Source of the DNA: Amphibalanus amphitrite
Taxonomy: Eukaryota; Arthropoda; Thecostraca; Balanomorpha; Balanidae
Direction of reading: 5' to 3'
DNA length: 64,000 bases
Assembly: GCF_019059575.1 (NCBI RefSeq)
Contig: NW_024881854.1
Location: 62,001 to 126,000, forward strand
In this document: piece by piece, positions 35,870 through 47,385 of the stretch
How positions within the stretch are numbered: position 1 is the first letter of the stretch
Layout: each line of letters begins with the position of its first letter
Translations under genes and position numbers: made by a program
Notes under the pieces: model-generated
The model's database searches: none
Seen by the model: only the letters and a program-made list of their open reading frames with translations
What the model was told of the DNA's origin: nothing

Positions 35870-35975
35870 ATCAGTAGGTCAGGTTAGGTTAGTAGGTTAG
35901 GTTAGGTTAGGTTAGGTTAGGTTAGGTTAGGTTAGGTTAGGTTAGGTTAGGTTAGGTTAGGTCAGGTCAGGTCTA
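35870..35975. repeat. Interstitial TTAGG telomere-type array
   Basis: About 16 to 18 copies of GGTTA, equivalent to TTAGG, the canonical arthropod telomere unit. GGTCA variants occur at the right edge. It lies directly between the hairpin and a Harbinger-like MITE. Confidence 0.9.
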
Positions 35976-35987
35976 AGGTTTGGTTAA

Positions 35988-36487
35988 GGGTCTGTTCCCG
36001 TCGCTCCTCCCAAAAAATCTCGGATGAGGTTGGATGAGCTTGGAGGAGAGCCGTTTCAGAGGAGCCACGGGAACATTTTCGCGAGGAAATCAGCTGTTTG
36101 CGGGCTGTAACGGTCGGCGATTTATGGCGCGCAAACATAAATCATGAGATAATAATCGCTTTCTAATAAAATAACCTTAGATTAATATCAAACATTACTA
36201 TTTAAAGATATTCAATCGTCATAAATCACTAAAATCATTTCCACTTCCCTCAAATCTCATTTATAAACAATTCACATTTGTATTACGTGCGCCAGATATG
36301 TCTACGCAAGAGCCTCCTCCAAAAAACCAACTTTCGTTTGGGATGAGGGAGGAGGCAAATAGTGGTGGTGAGATGTGAAATCAAGATGAGCTTGGAGGAG
36401 CTTGGAGGAGCGACGGGAACGATTTTTTGAAACGAGAGGAGGTTAGAGGAGCTTGGAGGAGGTTAGAGGAGCGACGGGAACAAACCC
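35988..36487. mobile_element. PIF/Harbinger-like MITE
   Basis: The left end is GGGTCTGTTCCCGTCGCTCC and the right end is its near reverse complement ending AACAAACCC. Both are flanked by TAA (35,985-35,987 and 36,488-36,490). A TAA target and GGG...GTTC termini fit PIF/Harbinger (Tourist-like) elements. The ends carry direct repeats of GGAGGAGCTTGGAGGAG. There is no coding sequence. Confidence 0.85.
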
Positions 36488-36509
36488 TAAGACTTAAGTG
36501 TCTTGTTAC

Positions 36510-36768
36510 CGTGCCTACTGTGTAAATCTCACCCAGGTGCTGCGTGGTTTGACACCCAGGTGTGATTTACCCACTACCGAGCACACAGTGTATATCACAC
36601 CCTGGTGAGATTTACACATTGGCTAGGCCTACTGTGTAAATCACACCCAGGTGCTGCGTGGTTTGACACCCAGGTGTGATTTACACACTAGGAGCACATT
36701 GTGTATATCACACCCCGGTGTGATTTACGCATTTGCCGGGCCTACTGTGTAAATCACACCCAGGTGCT
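36510..36768. repeat. TGTGTAAATCACACC module array
   Basis: Repeats of CTGTGTAAATCACACCCAGG and partners that form short palindromes, including two copies of GTGCTGCGTGGTTTGACACC. It matches 40,424-40,530. Confidence 0.8.
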
Positions 36769-37217
36769 CACTGGCGGTCCCAGGGGGGGGGGGGCCACGG
36801 GGGCCATGGGCCCCCCCCCCTTTGGTGCTGAAAGGTGGGGCCATACTATCTTTTGGCCCCACCTTTCAGATCGAACAAAAGTCCTAAAAAAGCTTTTCGT
36901 ATGTTTCATTTTCTTTCTTGCGCCATCGAAGGACGTAAATTTCACTCATGAGTGGGCTCAGTTTCGCATTCTGTCAATTTGGTGGTCAGCGTCGCTGGCA
37001 CCGGTTCACGAGTATGGCCGGATCTTATATGGAATATCAGCGTGGGTTTACTTGAGGCTCTCGTAGGCCCAGCAATGGCTGGCATGAGACCCTCTTCGGC
37101 AGTGGTGGGTGGGCCCTGCTAAAGGAGATTGGCTCTAAGACACTAAAGTAAGGCCTCATGGGTTGGTGCTGTGCACCTCAGAAGCCCGGTGGTGACGCCG
37201 TATGCCGGCTTGGTTTC

Positions 37218-38222
37218 TTAACCCGCGCACCGACGGGGGTCTGCGCCAACTTCGCACCGACGGGGGGGCGGATGACCGCCCCCCCCCCTGAGATCTCGAG
37301 AACGAAGCAAGATAGCGACAAGCAGTAAACGGCATCGGATACGCACGGTCAAGATCTACAATTTTTACAAAGGTCATTTTCAGGTCAGGTCAAAGATGAC
37401 GTCACAGGGGTCGAAAAGGTCAAAATGGCGGCGCTAGATATGGAGAGAGTTTTTCTCGAATAACTTTCGAATTAGTCAAGATAGGAACAAACTAAGGGCA
37501 TCATCGTGATCCTCTCGTCAATCCACATGGAATGATATATATGTTGACCTCGAAAGGTCAAGGTCAAAGGTTGACCTCAGGTCACGTGACCTCGAGGTCA
37601 TCATGTATATCATTCATTGCGTCTTGACGAGCTGAACACAATGAGACCGTCCACGCGTCTGTATCTTGTTCCTGTACGGAGTTATTGGCCAAAAACCTTT
37701 GGTGACCTTTGATGACGTCACATGACCTCACAGCTGCCCAACAGCAAAACAGACCTGAAGGTAGTGAAGGTTGATCGTATATGAAGTCATGTATGGTATA
37801 TGGGGCCATTCCGACCCGTTTTAGTGGTAAAAACAGGGAGTTGATTTTTCCCCCATTGACTTATAATGGGGTGGTCGCGAAATTGACCTGACCTTAGGTC
37901 ACCGATATCAAAATTCCGAGATATACAAATTGTAGCTACTAATGACCTCATAACATCCTGCGACTTTCAAAGGCCTCCAACATCTACTGTAGCTCTGGCA
38001 CGGTGACAAAGTTGCAAAAAAGTGACTTGAGGTTGGGTCATTCAAAGTGACCTGGTGACCTGACCTTGAAAGGTAGGAGCTTCAAACTTGCACACCATGT
38101 GTAAAATTGATGAGGGAATAGTCATACCAAATTTCGCGGCGCTACGCGCCGCGGTTTTTCCGCTATTCGCGAAAAACCTCAGGGGGGGGCGGATATCCGC
38201 CCCCCGTCGGTGCGCGGGTTAA
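37218..38222. mobile_element. TTAA MITE (1.0 kb)
   Basis: TTAACCCGCGCACCGACGG and CGTCGGTGCGCGGGTTAA form a perfect inverted repeat. Poly-G/poly-C hairpins with related loops (CGGATGACCG and CGGATATCCG) lie near each end. The conserved CGGCGCTACGCGCCG stem and AAAAACCTCAGG precede the right end. Numerous GGTCA half-sites fill the interior (37,380-38,080). There is no coding sequence. Confidence 0.92.
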
Positions 38223-38485
38223 GGATTAGCGTGGGAACTCCGGGGCCTGCATAGAGTTTGCATGAGCTAGTATGTAATCTCAGAGGCATGTGTGTAATGT
38301 GTACACAGTGGCGGTCGCGGGGGGGGGGGGGGCATCAGGGCCATGCCCCCCCAAAGGTCAATAAAGGGGGCCATCATATCATTTGCCCCCCCCCCCCTCA
38401 AACAACCAATGGGCCCCCATATAGGTGTATGGGGCCCTGGCAATTATTCGATCGTCACGAGGCTCAAAAAACCCACGCCCAGCTA

Positions 38486-39095
38486 TTAACCCGGCGGCCG
38501 CTGGGCCTCCGCGCCACCCGCCGGCCGCTGGGGGGGGGGGCATATAGTTGCCCCCCCTTTACTTCCGCGGCGATATCGTCGCAACGCGAAGAGATAGAGA
38601 AGCGAAACTTTGCACACATCTTCCTGAATACCTAGCCGAGGTTGTGTCCAAATTTGGTGTCGATCCCATTTGAAATGACGTCACAGTGACGTCATAAGAC
38701 AAATTATAGATTTGCGACTCTCAGTTTCCTCACGATACATCAGGTATATGGGACCGAATATAAAGGGCCGATTATTGGTTAGCAACTAGATGGAAGTGTA
38801 CTTAGATGTTTTAGGATGACAGCAGGTGCTGTCTAGTTCATTTACAGTTGAGTTTCATGCTCAGCGTCATCAGAAACGGTCCATATCGGAAAACGACAAA
38901 ACTTTATGACGTCACTGTGACGTCATCTTAGATGCTACAGCCACCAAACTTTCTGCAAACATTGCCTAGGTATTCATTTGAAGCTATGCCAAGTTTCACG
39001 TTCGTAGCTCATCAGGTTTCGGAGATATTCCACAAAACGTAAAGGGGGGCAACTTTATGCCCCCCCCCCCCCCCCCCCAGCGGCTCGTGGGTTAA
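38486..39095. mobile_element. TTAA MITE (0.6 kb)
   Basis: TTAACCCGGCGGCCGCTGGG at the left and an AGCGGCTCGTGGGTTAA right end, with a poly-G, CATATAGTTG, poly-C hairpin at 38,530. It carries two paired TGACGTCA tracts (about 38,678-38,697 and 38,908-38,924) but few AGGTCA sites, so it looks like a subfamily. Confidence 0.85.
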
Positions 39096-39099
39096 TATA

Positions 39100-39760
39100 G
39101 CTCCCACACCGGTCTTTGAGCGTCCTACACTGACCTCTGAGGGAACTTCAGTGGCGGTCAAGTGCCCACGTTGACCGCTAAGAGCCTACATCAGCCTCTG
39201 AGACCCCACATCTGGCCTATGAGGGCCCCTAACCGGCCTCAGGGGTCCCAACCGGCGTCTGAGGGTCTCACACCAGTCTCTGGTGGCCTTATTTCTGTCT
39301 GTGGTGTCCCAAGACGAACCTTAAGGTTCCAATGAGGGCCCCGCACTGGCTGCTGAAGACCCGATGCCGGCCTCTAAGGGCCTGCATTGGCATTTGAGGA
39401 GGGCCCATCTTGGCCTTTGAGGGCCCTCTGCTGGCCTCTGGGGTCCAACGACGGCTCATGCCGGTCTTTTAGGGCCCCACGCTGACCTCTGAGGGCCCAT
39501 GTTGGCCTGTAATAACCCACATTAGCCTCTGAGAGCCCAACTCGGTTTCTGATTGTCTCAAACTACTGGCCTTTGTAGTTTGCAGGCCCTGTACTGGTCT
39601 CTGAGGGCCCTAAACTGGCCTCTACGTGAAAACATACAAGGGTGGGTTTCTGAAGATCAGAGGGCTCACGCAGTCTCCGGCACAGCCTTACGTTGGTCCT
39701 GATCGAGATTACTTTGCGTCCTGATGGTCCGGCGCAGATTCCCTCATATTTCGACGTCGG
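39100..39760. repeat. Degenerate ~30-bp minisatellite
   Basis: Repeats of GGCCTCTGAGGGCCC-type units with strong drift. The unit is related to the minisatellite in block T (14,600-15,200 and its copies). Confidence 0.75.
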
Positions 39761-40423
39761 GACCCCATGAGCCGGTGTGGGTCCTGGGGCTGGCAGAGAC
39801 TGATGAAGTCCTTAGGGCTCAGGGCCAGTCTTTTTAGCAGTAAGACTAGGCAGGTTGAGTGAGCCCCAATAGAGCCGCTGCGAAGCCCCGCAGGAGTCGC
39901 GCGCGGCCCTCAGATGCCAATTTTGAAAGCTCGGAACCTGTGGGGGGTCTCCAGAGGTCGGTGTACCTACTCTCTCCCGCCGCCACACAACTAGGTATGT
40001 TACCTATATGGGTAAATGTCATAGTCTGAAAATGCTCTCTGGGTTTCACATGCTTGTTCAAAGCAAGAGGTATCTGTACTTTTCCGAATTGTTTTATAGT
40101 GGTAAGGTCATGAATCCGCGTGCCTGACCTTCCAGTATACCTATGCTACACCGATCCGTCGTCATGGTGCAGTGGGCCGACCGGTGGAAGCACCGTGGGA
40201 CGGGAAATGGAACTGGTGATTTTGCCTTAAATTGAGCTTAAAAATTTAACGCAAGAATCAGATGGATGAAGTATAAGTAATGTCAACTGCGCGGCACCTC
40301 GTGGACGTAAAAAATTAGCCGATCACCCCCCCCCCCCCTCCCGGTGACGGATAAATGTTATGTCCCGCGAGTGTGACTTTGGCCCCCCCTTTTGCTAGCG
40401 GCTGCGACCGCCAGTGCTGAGGT
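39761..40423. other. No gene recognised
   Basis: Only short open frames and poly-C near 40,326 are seen. Its right edge contains the CGACCGCCAGTG terminus noted above. Confidence 0.5.
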
Positions 40424-40794
40424 GCTGCGTGGTTTGACACCCGGGTGTGATTTACACACTAGGAGCACATTGTGTATATCACACCCCGGTGTGATTTACG
40501 CATTGCCGGCCCACTGTGTAAATCACACTCCGCGTGGTGTGATATACACAGGAGTAGTGTATTCTATTGTGTAAATCACACCCGGGTGAGGTTTACACTA
40601 CAGTGCGATGCATTGGGCCTGTTCCAGCGCCTCCAGAAACCTCCAGAAAGCTCCAGAAAGCTCTAGAATCCTCCAGAGAGCGTTCCGGCGCCTCCAGAAA
40701 GCTCCAGAAAGCTCTCGCCAAAGCTCCAGAAACCTCCAGTAGCCTCCAGAGAGTTGAGAGGTCCAAATTTCTCTGGAGGCTCTGGTCTACAATT
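40424..40794. repeat. TGTGTAAATCACACC modules plus CTCCAGAAA repeat
   Basis: The palindromic modules (40,424-40,610) are followed by GGGCCTGTTCCAGCGCCTCC and about fifteen imperfect copies of CTCCAGAAA (40,628-40,790). The same pairing of parts occurs in reverse order at 56,630-56,762, so this is a dispersed element. Confidence 0.7.
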
Positions 40795-41361
40795 ATGGCT
40801 CATATGTGACAATCACGAATGTAAACAAGACTTTTGACTGATTATTTTTAAAGGGACCATCCCACCTTAACATTAGTTTTGAGTTGAGATAGCCAAGTTT
40901 GCGGCCAGGCTCAGAAACCACCATTTATCCTGGTCGCAACCCCCGCAGCTTTATGGTGTTCAAGAAATTTCTTCCCTTTACTTGCAGGGTGGGGTACCAG
41001 CTTAGTCCCTATCTCTTAACCATTAGCGGTTTTTTGATGACGTCAGCAGTCATTTCAACGCCCGCCATTCCTTGAACCCGAGTTTTGCTGACCTTGAGCT
41101 CCCTTTTTTTATCAACGTGAAATCCGTCGTCGGCGCTGAGAAAGCCTATTGCTTTTCATTTTAATTTGAATATTAGAAGATACCCACCACTGGAACTTGG
41201 ACTGATATTATACCAAGGCCGAAGATGATCAAGCTGCCTGCTATATCTGGAGCTTGGTGTTCAACTTCAACATGGAATAAAAAACAAAATATCAAAGCAA
41301 ACTGGATATGGTACTGCAAGTTAAAGTCCAAAGAAATTTGAAGAGCTGACAATTGACATTA
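40795..41361. other. No gene recognised
   Basis: Unremarkable sequence on the flank of the Gypsy element. One TGACGTCA-like site lies near 41,038. Confidence 0.5.
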
Positions 41362-41366
41362 ATTCT

Positions 41367-41580
41367 TGTTACATCGTGGTCTCGTGACAGACTGGCAGTT
41401 CTGGCTGACGCTGTATTCTTCTCAGCGATCAAACGTTAACACTGAACAGTACATCTCAGTAGGTACTTCCGACCTTGGCCGGGGCCGTGCACCGACTGAT
41501 GTAAACAACACCACAAACAGCTGACTGCCCGTAATGCTGGTCACACTAAAACGCTGCCAGTTACGGATAACGATACGACA
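41367..41580 (-). repeat. Gypsy 3' LTR
   Basis: This is the left-hand LTR. It begins TGTTACATCGTGG and ends CGATACGACA on the plus strand, and matches the right-hand LTR with its insertion excluded. Confidence 0.93.
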
Positions 41581-41624
41581 CTCTGCCCCCCTTGAGCAGC
41601 TAGGCTGATCAATTACACACCGTT

Positions 41625-43260
41625 TCACATTTCCTTGATGAGGCGTTTGGGCGGCACCGGTCGCCGCTCAGACCGCCGTCTGCCCCCCGTCTCATCTCGC
41701 GCCCCGCCCCCCATCGCGCCGCTCGCCTGCTCCGGCTCGTCGGCACTGCCATCCTGGGCAGTTCCGGGGACGGCTCCCGCTTCTCCGCGCTCGTCCGGCC
41801 TACCGCCGCCGCCTCTCGCCGCGTGTCTCGCTTCCTCTCCTGCTCCTCCTTCGGCGACTGCTGCGCTCCGGTGCCAACGGGCGTCCGCTGCGCTCCGGTC
41901 CCAGCGGGCGTCCGCCGCGCTCCCGTTTGCCGCTCGGCTCCCGTCCGGTGCCTCCGTTCCGGTCGTTCCTGCCGTTCCGGTCGGTCCAGCCGCCAGCAGC
42001 TGGTCTGCGTGCCGCGACCACAGCGCGCTCCCGACGTCAATCTCGTAGGAGACGGGGCCTGTCTGCGCCGCTACCGCGCCTCGCCTCCACTTCTGTGGTC
42101 CGCCGTAGTTCCGCGCCCACAACGCGTCGCCGACGTTGAATTTTCTCGGCTGTCCGCCGGCTGCCGACCACTGGCGCTGCTGCTGGTCTCTGCTCCGCTC
42201 CTCCGGGTCTCGCCGCAGCAGGTCCAGGCGTGTCCGGACATTCCGTCCCAGCAGCATCTCGGCCGGCGACCGTCCGGTCACGGCGTGCGGCGCCGCACGG
42301 TAGGCCAACAGGAACTTCTGCAGCCTCCGAGACAGCGGGCCCCCGTCTCGCAGCGCCGCCTTCAGGCCGTTCTTTGCCGTCTGAACGGCCCGCTCAGCCG
42401 CTCCATTACTACTCGGGTGGTACGGTGCAACACGCACCTGCCGCACCCCGTTCAGCGCCAGGAACTGCACGAACTGGGCCGCTGTGAACTGCGGTCCGTT
42501 GTCAGACACCACCTGCCGTGGGATGCCGAACCGCGCGAACATCGCTCGCAGCTCGTTGATCGTTGCCTCACTGCCCGTGTCACGCATTGGAACCGCCTCG
42601 AGCCACTTAGTGTAACTGTCATACACTATCAGGTACATATTTCCATGGAACGGGCCGGCGTAATCGATGTGAATGCGCTCCCAGGGCCCTCCCGCCGGCT
42701 CCCAGGGGTGCAGCTCACTGCGGGGCGGCGCGCTGCGCTTCTCCGCGCAGCTGACGCAGTCGCGCGCCAGCCCCTCCAGTTCCGCGTCCAGACCCGGCCA
42801 CCACACATACCGGCGCGCCAGGTTTTTCATTTTCGAGCTGCCGAGGTGCCCCTCGTGCAGCTCCCGCATCACCGCCGCCTGCAGCCGCCGCGGCACCACC
42901 ACGCGACCGCCCCACACGAGGCACTCTCCGTCGGTGGTGAGCTCTTCCCGGCGGCGCCTGAACGGCTCCAGCTTGCAGAAGAGCTTGCCGCTCACTCCCG
43001 CGAACACGTCTTCTGGCTTCGGCAGTGGATGGTTTTTCACTATCAGCTGCGGGTTTACCGTGAGGTTGTAGCTCGCACAGAGCCTCACGCCGCCTCCCGG
43101 CTTCGGTACCGGCACCAGTGGTGTGCCCCAGCCGGAGCTCGTCTCCGACGGATCCACTTTCCTGGCGATGCCGTCTCTGACCCACCGGTCCAGCTCAGCC
43201 TCCACCTGCGGCAGCAGCGCGTACGGCACCGGGCGCGGTGCACACTGGGCCGGGGGCCCG
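41625..43260 (-). pseudogene. Gypsy pol remnant (RT part and integrase)
   Basis: This fossil minus-strand pol segment starts with an RT N-terminal region (AELDRWVRDGI and VPVPKPGGGVRLC). The integrase zinc-binding region and the catalytic core follow, with HIDYAGPF and VVSDNGPQFTA and a PYHPSSNGAAER motif. A GPVSYEIDVG region follows it. Similarity is to the Ty3/Gypsy family of invertebrates. It is incomplete and should be treated as a relic. The long plus-strand frame 41,823-43,289 is its shadow. Confidence 0.9.
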
Positions 43261-44911
43261 GAAAAGTGCTAGAAATTATCTGTGATTGAGTTGTTGGTCT
43301 CAGTGACAAGCAAACATGCTAAAAACGACGTGGGGCTGCTTAACCCTCGCCGGACCTATTGTCGGACCCCCCCCCCCCTCGGCCAGCCGAGGGGGGGAGG
43401 GTTGGTACGACCCCTTTTCGCCGTTTCGCCCCTAATGGAGCTAGAGCCTCGCGGAAAAAACAAGCGTGTGCGCCGTTTCAAGACGAAACGATTGATACCC
43501 GATTTTAAGGTCCCAGGTCAACCGGTAACCTCTGAGGTGAAGTCAAAAAGCCCAAGGTAGGGTTTAGTTTTTAGGAAATAATTTCGCAAAAAATGGCCGC
43601 AGTGCAGCGATTTTGGTTCCATCGTGTTCGCCTGGCTCAGGCGCGTCGAATGGTATACTTTTTGTCCGGGTGAGGTCAACTTAAGGTGTTGACCTCGAGT
43701 CAAGGTCAGTTCAGAGCCCATCAGGCCACGAACTTAATCGAAGGAAGTCGTATTGCATATCATTCGATTCGGGAGGTCTTCCCGAGTCCATTGGTGGCTT
43801 TCCCGAGTCGCTGGCTCAATTTGATCATGAGTTATTGACGAGAAACTCCTATGACCGTAGTGACGTCATAAATGACGTCACGGAAGGTCAAAAATGCAAA
43901 AGTAAAGCATCGGATCTTGCAAGGAGTGCATGAAATCACGATTCCGAGTGCTTGAGATAGTTTGAGATCATTTCATGCGCAAAAACAACAGTTTCCTTAT
44001 TTCCCCATTGACTTTTATTGGTGAGGTCACGTGACCTCGAAGAGTAGCAGGCATTAGCAAAAATTGCGAGTAGGGCATGACAGAAAGATGATTAGTGGTT
44101 TGTATGGCATGGTCATTTTTAGCGGCTCGAAATAACATTTCTCAAAAAGTCTGACTAAAGAGCAAGTTGTTGTTGATTATCATTGACTTGTGTTTGGGGG
44201 TTAATAACGACTGAATTTTTTAGTTTGGGCCAAAAATTTTAACAGCATTGTGTGCGTTGATCAATCCTGAGCTCAGGGACATATATTCTATTCTGATTAT
44301 ACGCGTTTGTTTTTCAAAACTTCCAGCGCTTTAAAGAGCGCCGGGCCTTCAGTAGAGCGGTGAGGTGACAATTGCCCCTACATCATGTGGTTTACTTGCG
44401 CATATCTCGAAAAGTAGCAGGGAAAAGCAGCAAAGCACCTATATGGAACGAAAGATGAGTAATCAGAGGCTAGTATAAAATGTTCATTTTTAGCTGCTCA
44501 AAATCACATTTTTATAAAAGTCTAATTAAAAAATTAGATATGATTTTTAATTACGTCTTGCAGCTGCTTGCAAAAAGCTAGCTTATCTTGCAGAAAAGCG
44601 ATGCAATATGTAAGAATGATGTTGGCACAGTGAACAACAGTGCCCTAAACTAGTCTGTGAGGAAATTTCGTTCAAAACGACGATTGGTCAGCTAATAAAT
44701 TACCACTGAAGATCATCATGAAAATCGGTAAATGTGGTGGCCACTAGAGAGTCTAAATTGTCTTGTGTTTGGTGACAACTGACGACCTCAATTTTGACCT
44801 TAGGGAAAAACTGGCATCGGAATCGTATTCTTCGATCAATTTGGGATTAAATGATACCTATTTTGTTCATATTGCGGAGAGTCAGTTTGGGGGAATTTCT
44901 AGCGCTTTTTC
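43261..44911. mobile_element. TIR element inserted in the Gypsy relic
   Basis: GAAAAGTGCTAGAAATT at the left and AATTTCTAGCGCTTTTTC at the right form inverted ends. Coding sequence of the Gypsy relic resumes immediately outside both. The interior has no gene. It contains a TTAA-MITE-like left end (43,340) and two similar blocks with ATTTTTAGCKGCTC (44,038-44,185 and 44,400-44,550). The superfamily is not clear. Confidence 0.6.
43340..44204. mobile_element. TTAA MITE-like segment
   Basis: TTAACCCTCGCCGGACC is followed by a poly-C/poly-G hairpin (43,369-43,399) and GGTCCCAGGTCAACCGG. Repeated TGACGTCA and GTGACCTC motifs follow. The right end proposed at GGGGGTTAA (44,197-44,204) lacks the usual subterminal hairpin and is uncertain. 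Confidence 0.45.
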
Positions 44912-46505
44912 AGGCTGCCGGCCTACAGTGCGGTGGCAGCCGCCGCGGCACAGCGCCCGGCTTCAGCGTCAGGTGCGCCTGGTGACTCATGACACCGAGC
45001 CCGTCCGCGAACACCTTCGCGTGCGCCGCCTTCACCGACTCCAGCGTCCGCCGGCCGCTTGCCCCGCCGACCTCGCTGACCTGGAACAGTGACCGCCAGT
45101 CCAGCCGGATCACCTGCAGCCAGTCCCGCCCCAGCAGCGGGCGGTGTCCCAGCTGGCTGCTCACCACCACGTCCAGTCGCCTCCGCTGGCCGCCGTACAG
45201 CACATCCACCGTGGCCTCGCCGCGCACGGGCACCGGCTGCCCTGTGAATGACCGGAGCTGCATCACGGACGGTCTCACCTCCAGTCCCGGGATGCTGCCG
45301 ACCGCCACGATCGACACCGGGGACCCCGTGTCCACCAGCATCTCCATCTGCCTGCCGTTGACGGACGCCGTGACCAGCGGCAGACGGTCCCGGCGCCGTG
45401 TGGCTGTCTGGTCCACCGCCATCACGATTTCTTCCACGGATGCCACCTGTCCGCGCTGAGGACAGTCCCGCTTCAGGTGTCCCGTGTCGCCGCACTTGAA
45501 GCAGCGCCTGCCGCCGCTCCTGCCACCGGGCGGGCTGCCGCGTCCGATGTCGACCCGCCGACCGCCGTCCGGCCGTCCGGACGCTCGGGAGCCGCCCGGC
45601 TCCTGTCCCGCTCTTGCCGCGGGGCCGTCGCCGTAACGGTAGCTGCCTCGGCCACCGTCTCTCCCGCCGCCGCCGTCGGCTGACCTGCCCGGCCGGGCTC
45701 CGTCCGGCTCCGAGCCCGTCCGGCCCGTCGGGCAGTCCCGCCGCCAGTGCCCCCGGCCGCCGCAGCGGAAACACGTGCCCGGGGGCACGGCTGACCGGCC
45801 GGCCTCGGGCCGCTGCGGGCGTCGCAGCGCCTGTACTGTGTCCTCGCCCGCCGCCGCCGGCTCCGGCGCCCCCGCCAACTGAGCTGCAAGATCCTTGACG
45901 TCTCGGAACGCACGCGCCGTCCTCCGGACGTCCTCCAGGGTGAGGCCAGCTCCCTTCACCGCCGCCTCACGCACCAGCTTCTGCTGTAGCTCTCCGCGGC
46001 CGGCCAGCACGCAGCGGTCGCGCAATTCACGCTCCACCTCCGCTGCCGTGTACCCGCAGCGCTGCACCTGCGCGCGGAGACGACCAAGGAACACCTCCAG
46101 GTCTTCATTTTCTTCCATTGCCATCGCTTGGAATTTGCCGCGCTCCGCGACGACGTTTCTTGTGGGTACGAGATATTTTGTCAGTTTCGTTTTCAGTCGA
46201 ACGAAGTCGTCGTCCGCCGCCTGGCCGTCCGGCTCCTCCGGCAGCGAGTCGGAGAGGTCCGCGATATCGGGACCGACCAGGTGTAACAGTAGGGCACACT
46301 TTCGGGCCGTGCTCTCGACCCCCATCGCCACCATATACCGCTCCAGTGACCTGAGCCATCTCTCAAAATCACTGCCCTGTCGGTATGGTGCCACCGCCAT
46401 CGCCTGCAGTCCTGCTCCCAGCTCCATGACGTCGTCGGACCCGAACAGCTGATCGCCGCTGTAGAGCCGGGCCGCCGCCCCCTCGCTGCACCCGCGCCGC
46501 CGCAC
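44910..46505 (-). pseudogene. Gypsy gag-protease remnant
   Basis: This fossil minus-strand reading holds a capsid-like region (FERWLRSLERYM and later), then two CCHC zinc knuckles (CFRCGGRGHWRRDC and CFKCGDTGHLKRDC). A retropepsin segment follows, with LVDTGSPVSIV and LLGRDWL. It belongs to the same Ty3/Gypsy relic as the pol remnant. The sequence is GC-rich compared with its surroundings. Confidence 0.92.
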
Positions 46506-46724
46506 CCGACCAGCTGATCACCGCCGCGGCACCCGGACCAGGCCCCCCAAACCGAGTTGGCTTCCCGCGCCGGCCTCCGCCTGCCAGCCAATCACGGGGC
46601 TAGACACAGCCAGCCGACCTGAGCCGACCAATCACAGGCCGCCGCCGGCCGCCGCTTCCGCGTTCACGTCCCTGCGCGGCATTCGCTGCACCAACAATAA
46701 CAAAACGGCCAATATTTCGAGAAA

Positions 46725-47385
46725 CAGGGGCGGATCCAGAAAATCTCCAAGGGAGGGGCCATTAGAAACCAGGAGGCCCCCCACCTGTTGGAGGCCCCAT
46801 CTTCCCACTTGTTGGGCCCCCCCCCCCCAAAAAAACTGCGTCTATTGAGCTTATCTAGCTGTTCAGTGGATGCGAGTGGAGGCCCTCTGTGGAGATTAAG
46901 AGGTCCTGTGTTGGCGAAGAGGATATCTGTGCAAGCTTGGAGTCCCTCTGTGCAGGATAGGAGACCTTCTGTGTGAGTTAGGAGGCCCTCTGTGTTGGCT
47001 AGGAGGCCCTTTGTTCGGATGCGAGTGGAGGCCTCTGTGTAGGCTAAGAGATTTTGTGTTTGTTAGGACATCTGTGCAGGCTTGGAGGCCCTCTGTGCAG
47101 GTTAGGAGGCCCTGTAAAAGTGGTCATCTCTGTGAGTATAAGAGACCTCCAAGTTATGAATAGCTTTACCAATCTTCTAACAAAGAAGTCTTCTCAGCTA
47201 GTCTTCTAACTCTAAGAAATAACTAAGTGGGTAGGTTAAAAAAACTCATCGGATTTCGGCCACTTTATTTTCAGGAGGCCCCCTTTTCAGCTTTTTAACT
47301 TTTTATTTTATTTTTGAAAAAAAATCGGCCAAGGGGGGGGGGGCCATGGCCCCCATGGCCCCCCCCCCCCTTGTATCCGCGCCTG
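46725..47385. mobile_element. hAT-like MITE in Gypsy leader
   Basis: The termini CAGGGGCGGATCCAG and TTGTATCCGCGCCTG are inverted repeats typical of hAT-type non-autonomous elements. Both sides carry the 8-bp duplication TCGAGAAA (46,717-46,724 and 47,386-47,393). The interior has a GGAGGCCCTCTGTG-type minisatellite (46,870-47,115) and a poly-G/poly-C palindrome near the right end. Confidence 0.92.

Larger units (their letters stand above)
36769..40416. mobile_element. Possible composite element with CACTGGCGGTC ends
   Basis: CACTGGCGGTC at 36,769 and GACCGCCAGTG ending at 40,416 are perfect inverted ends, and the flanks on both sides belong to the same TGTGTAAATCACACC array (AGGTGCT on each side). 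Inside are poly-G/poly-C stretches and two TTAA MITEs. A second CAGTGGCGGTCGC at about 38,304 could be the true left partner of the right end, so the boundaries are tentative. Confidence 0.35.

Noticed and set aside
35870-35975. True chromosome end
   Set aside because: The array is only about 100 bp and has ordinary sequence on both sides, so it is interstitial.
41823-43289. 488-codon plus-strand frame
   Set aside because: It lies opposite the recognisable Gypsy pol remnant in GC-rich sequence and shows no domain of its own.
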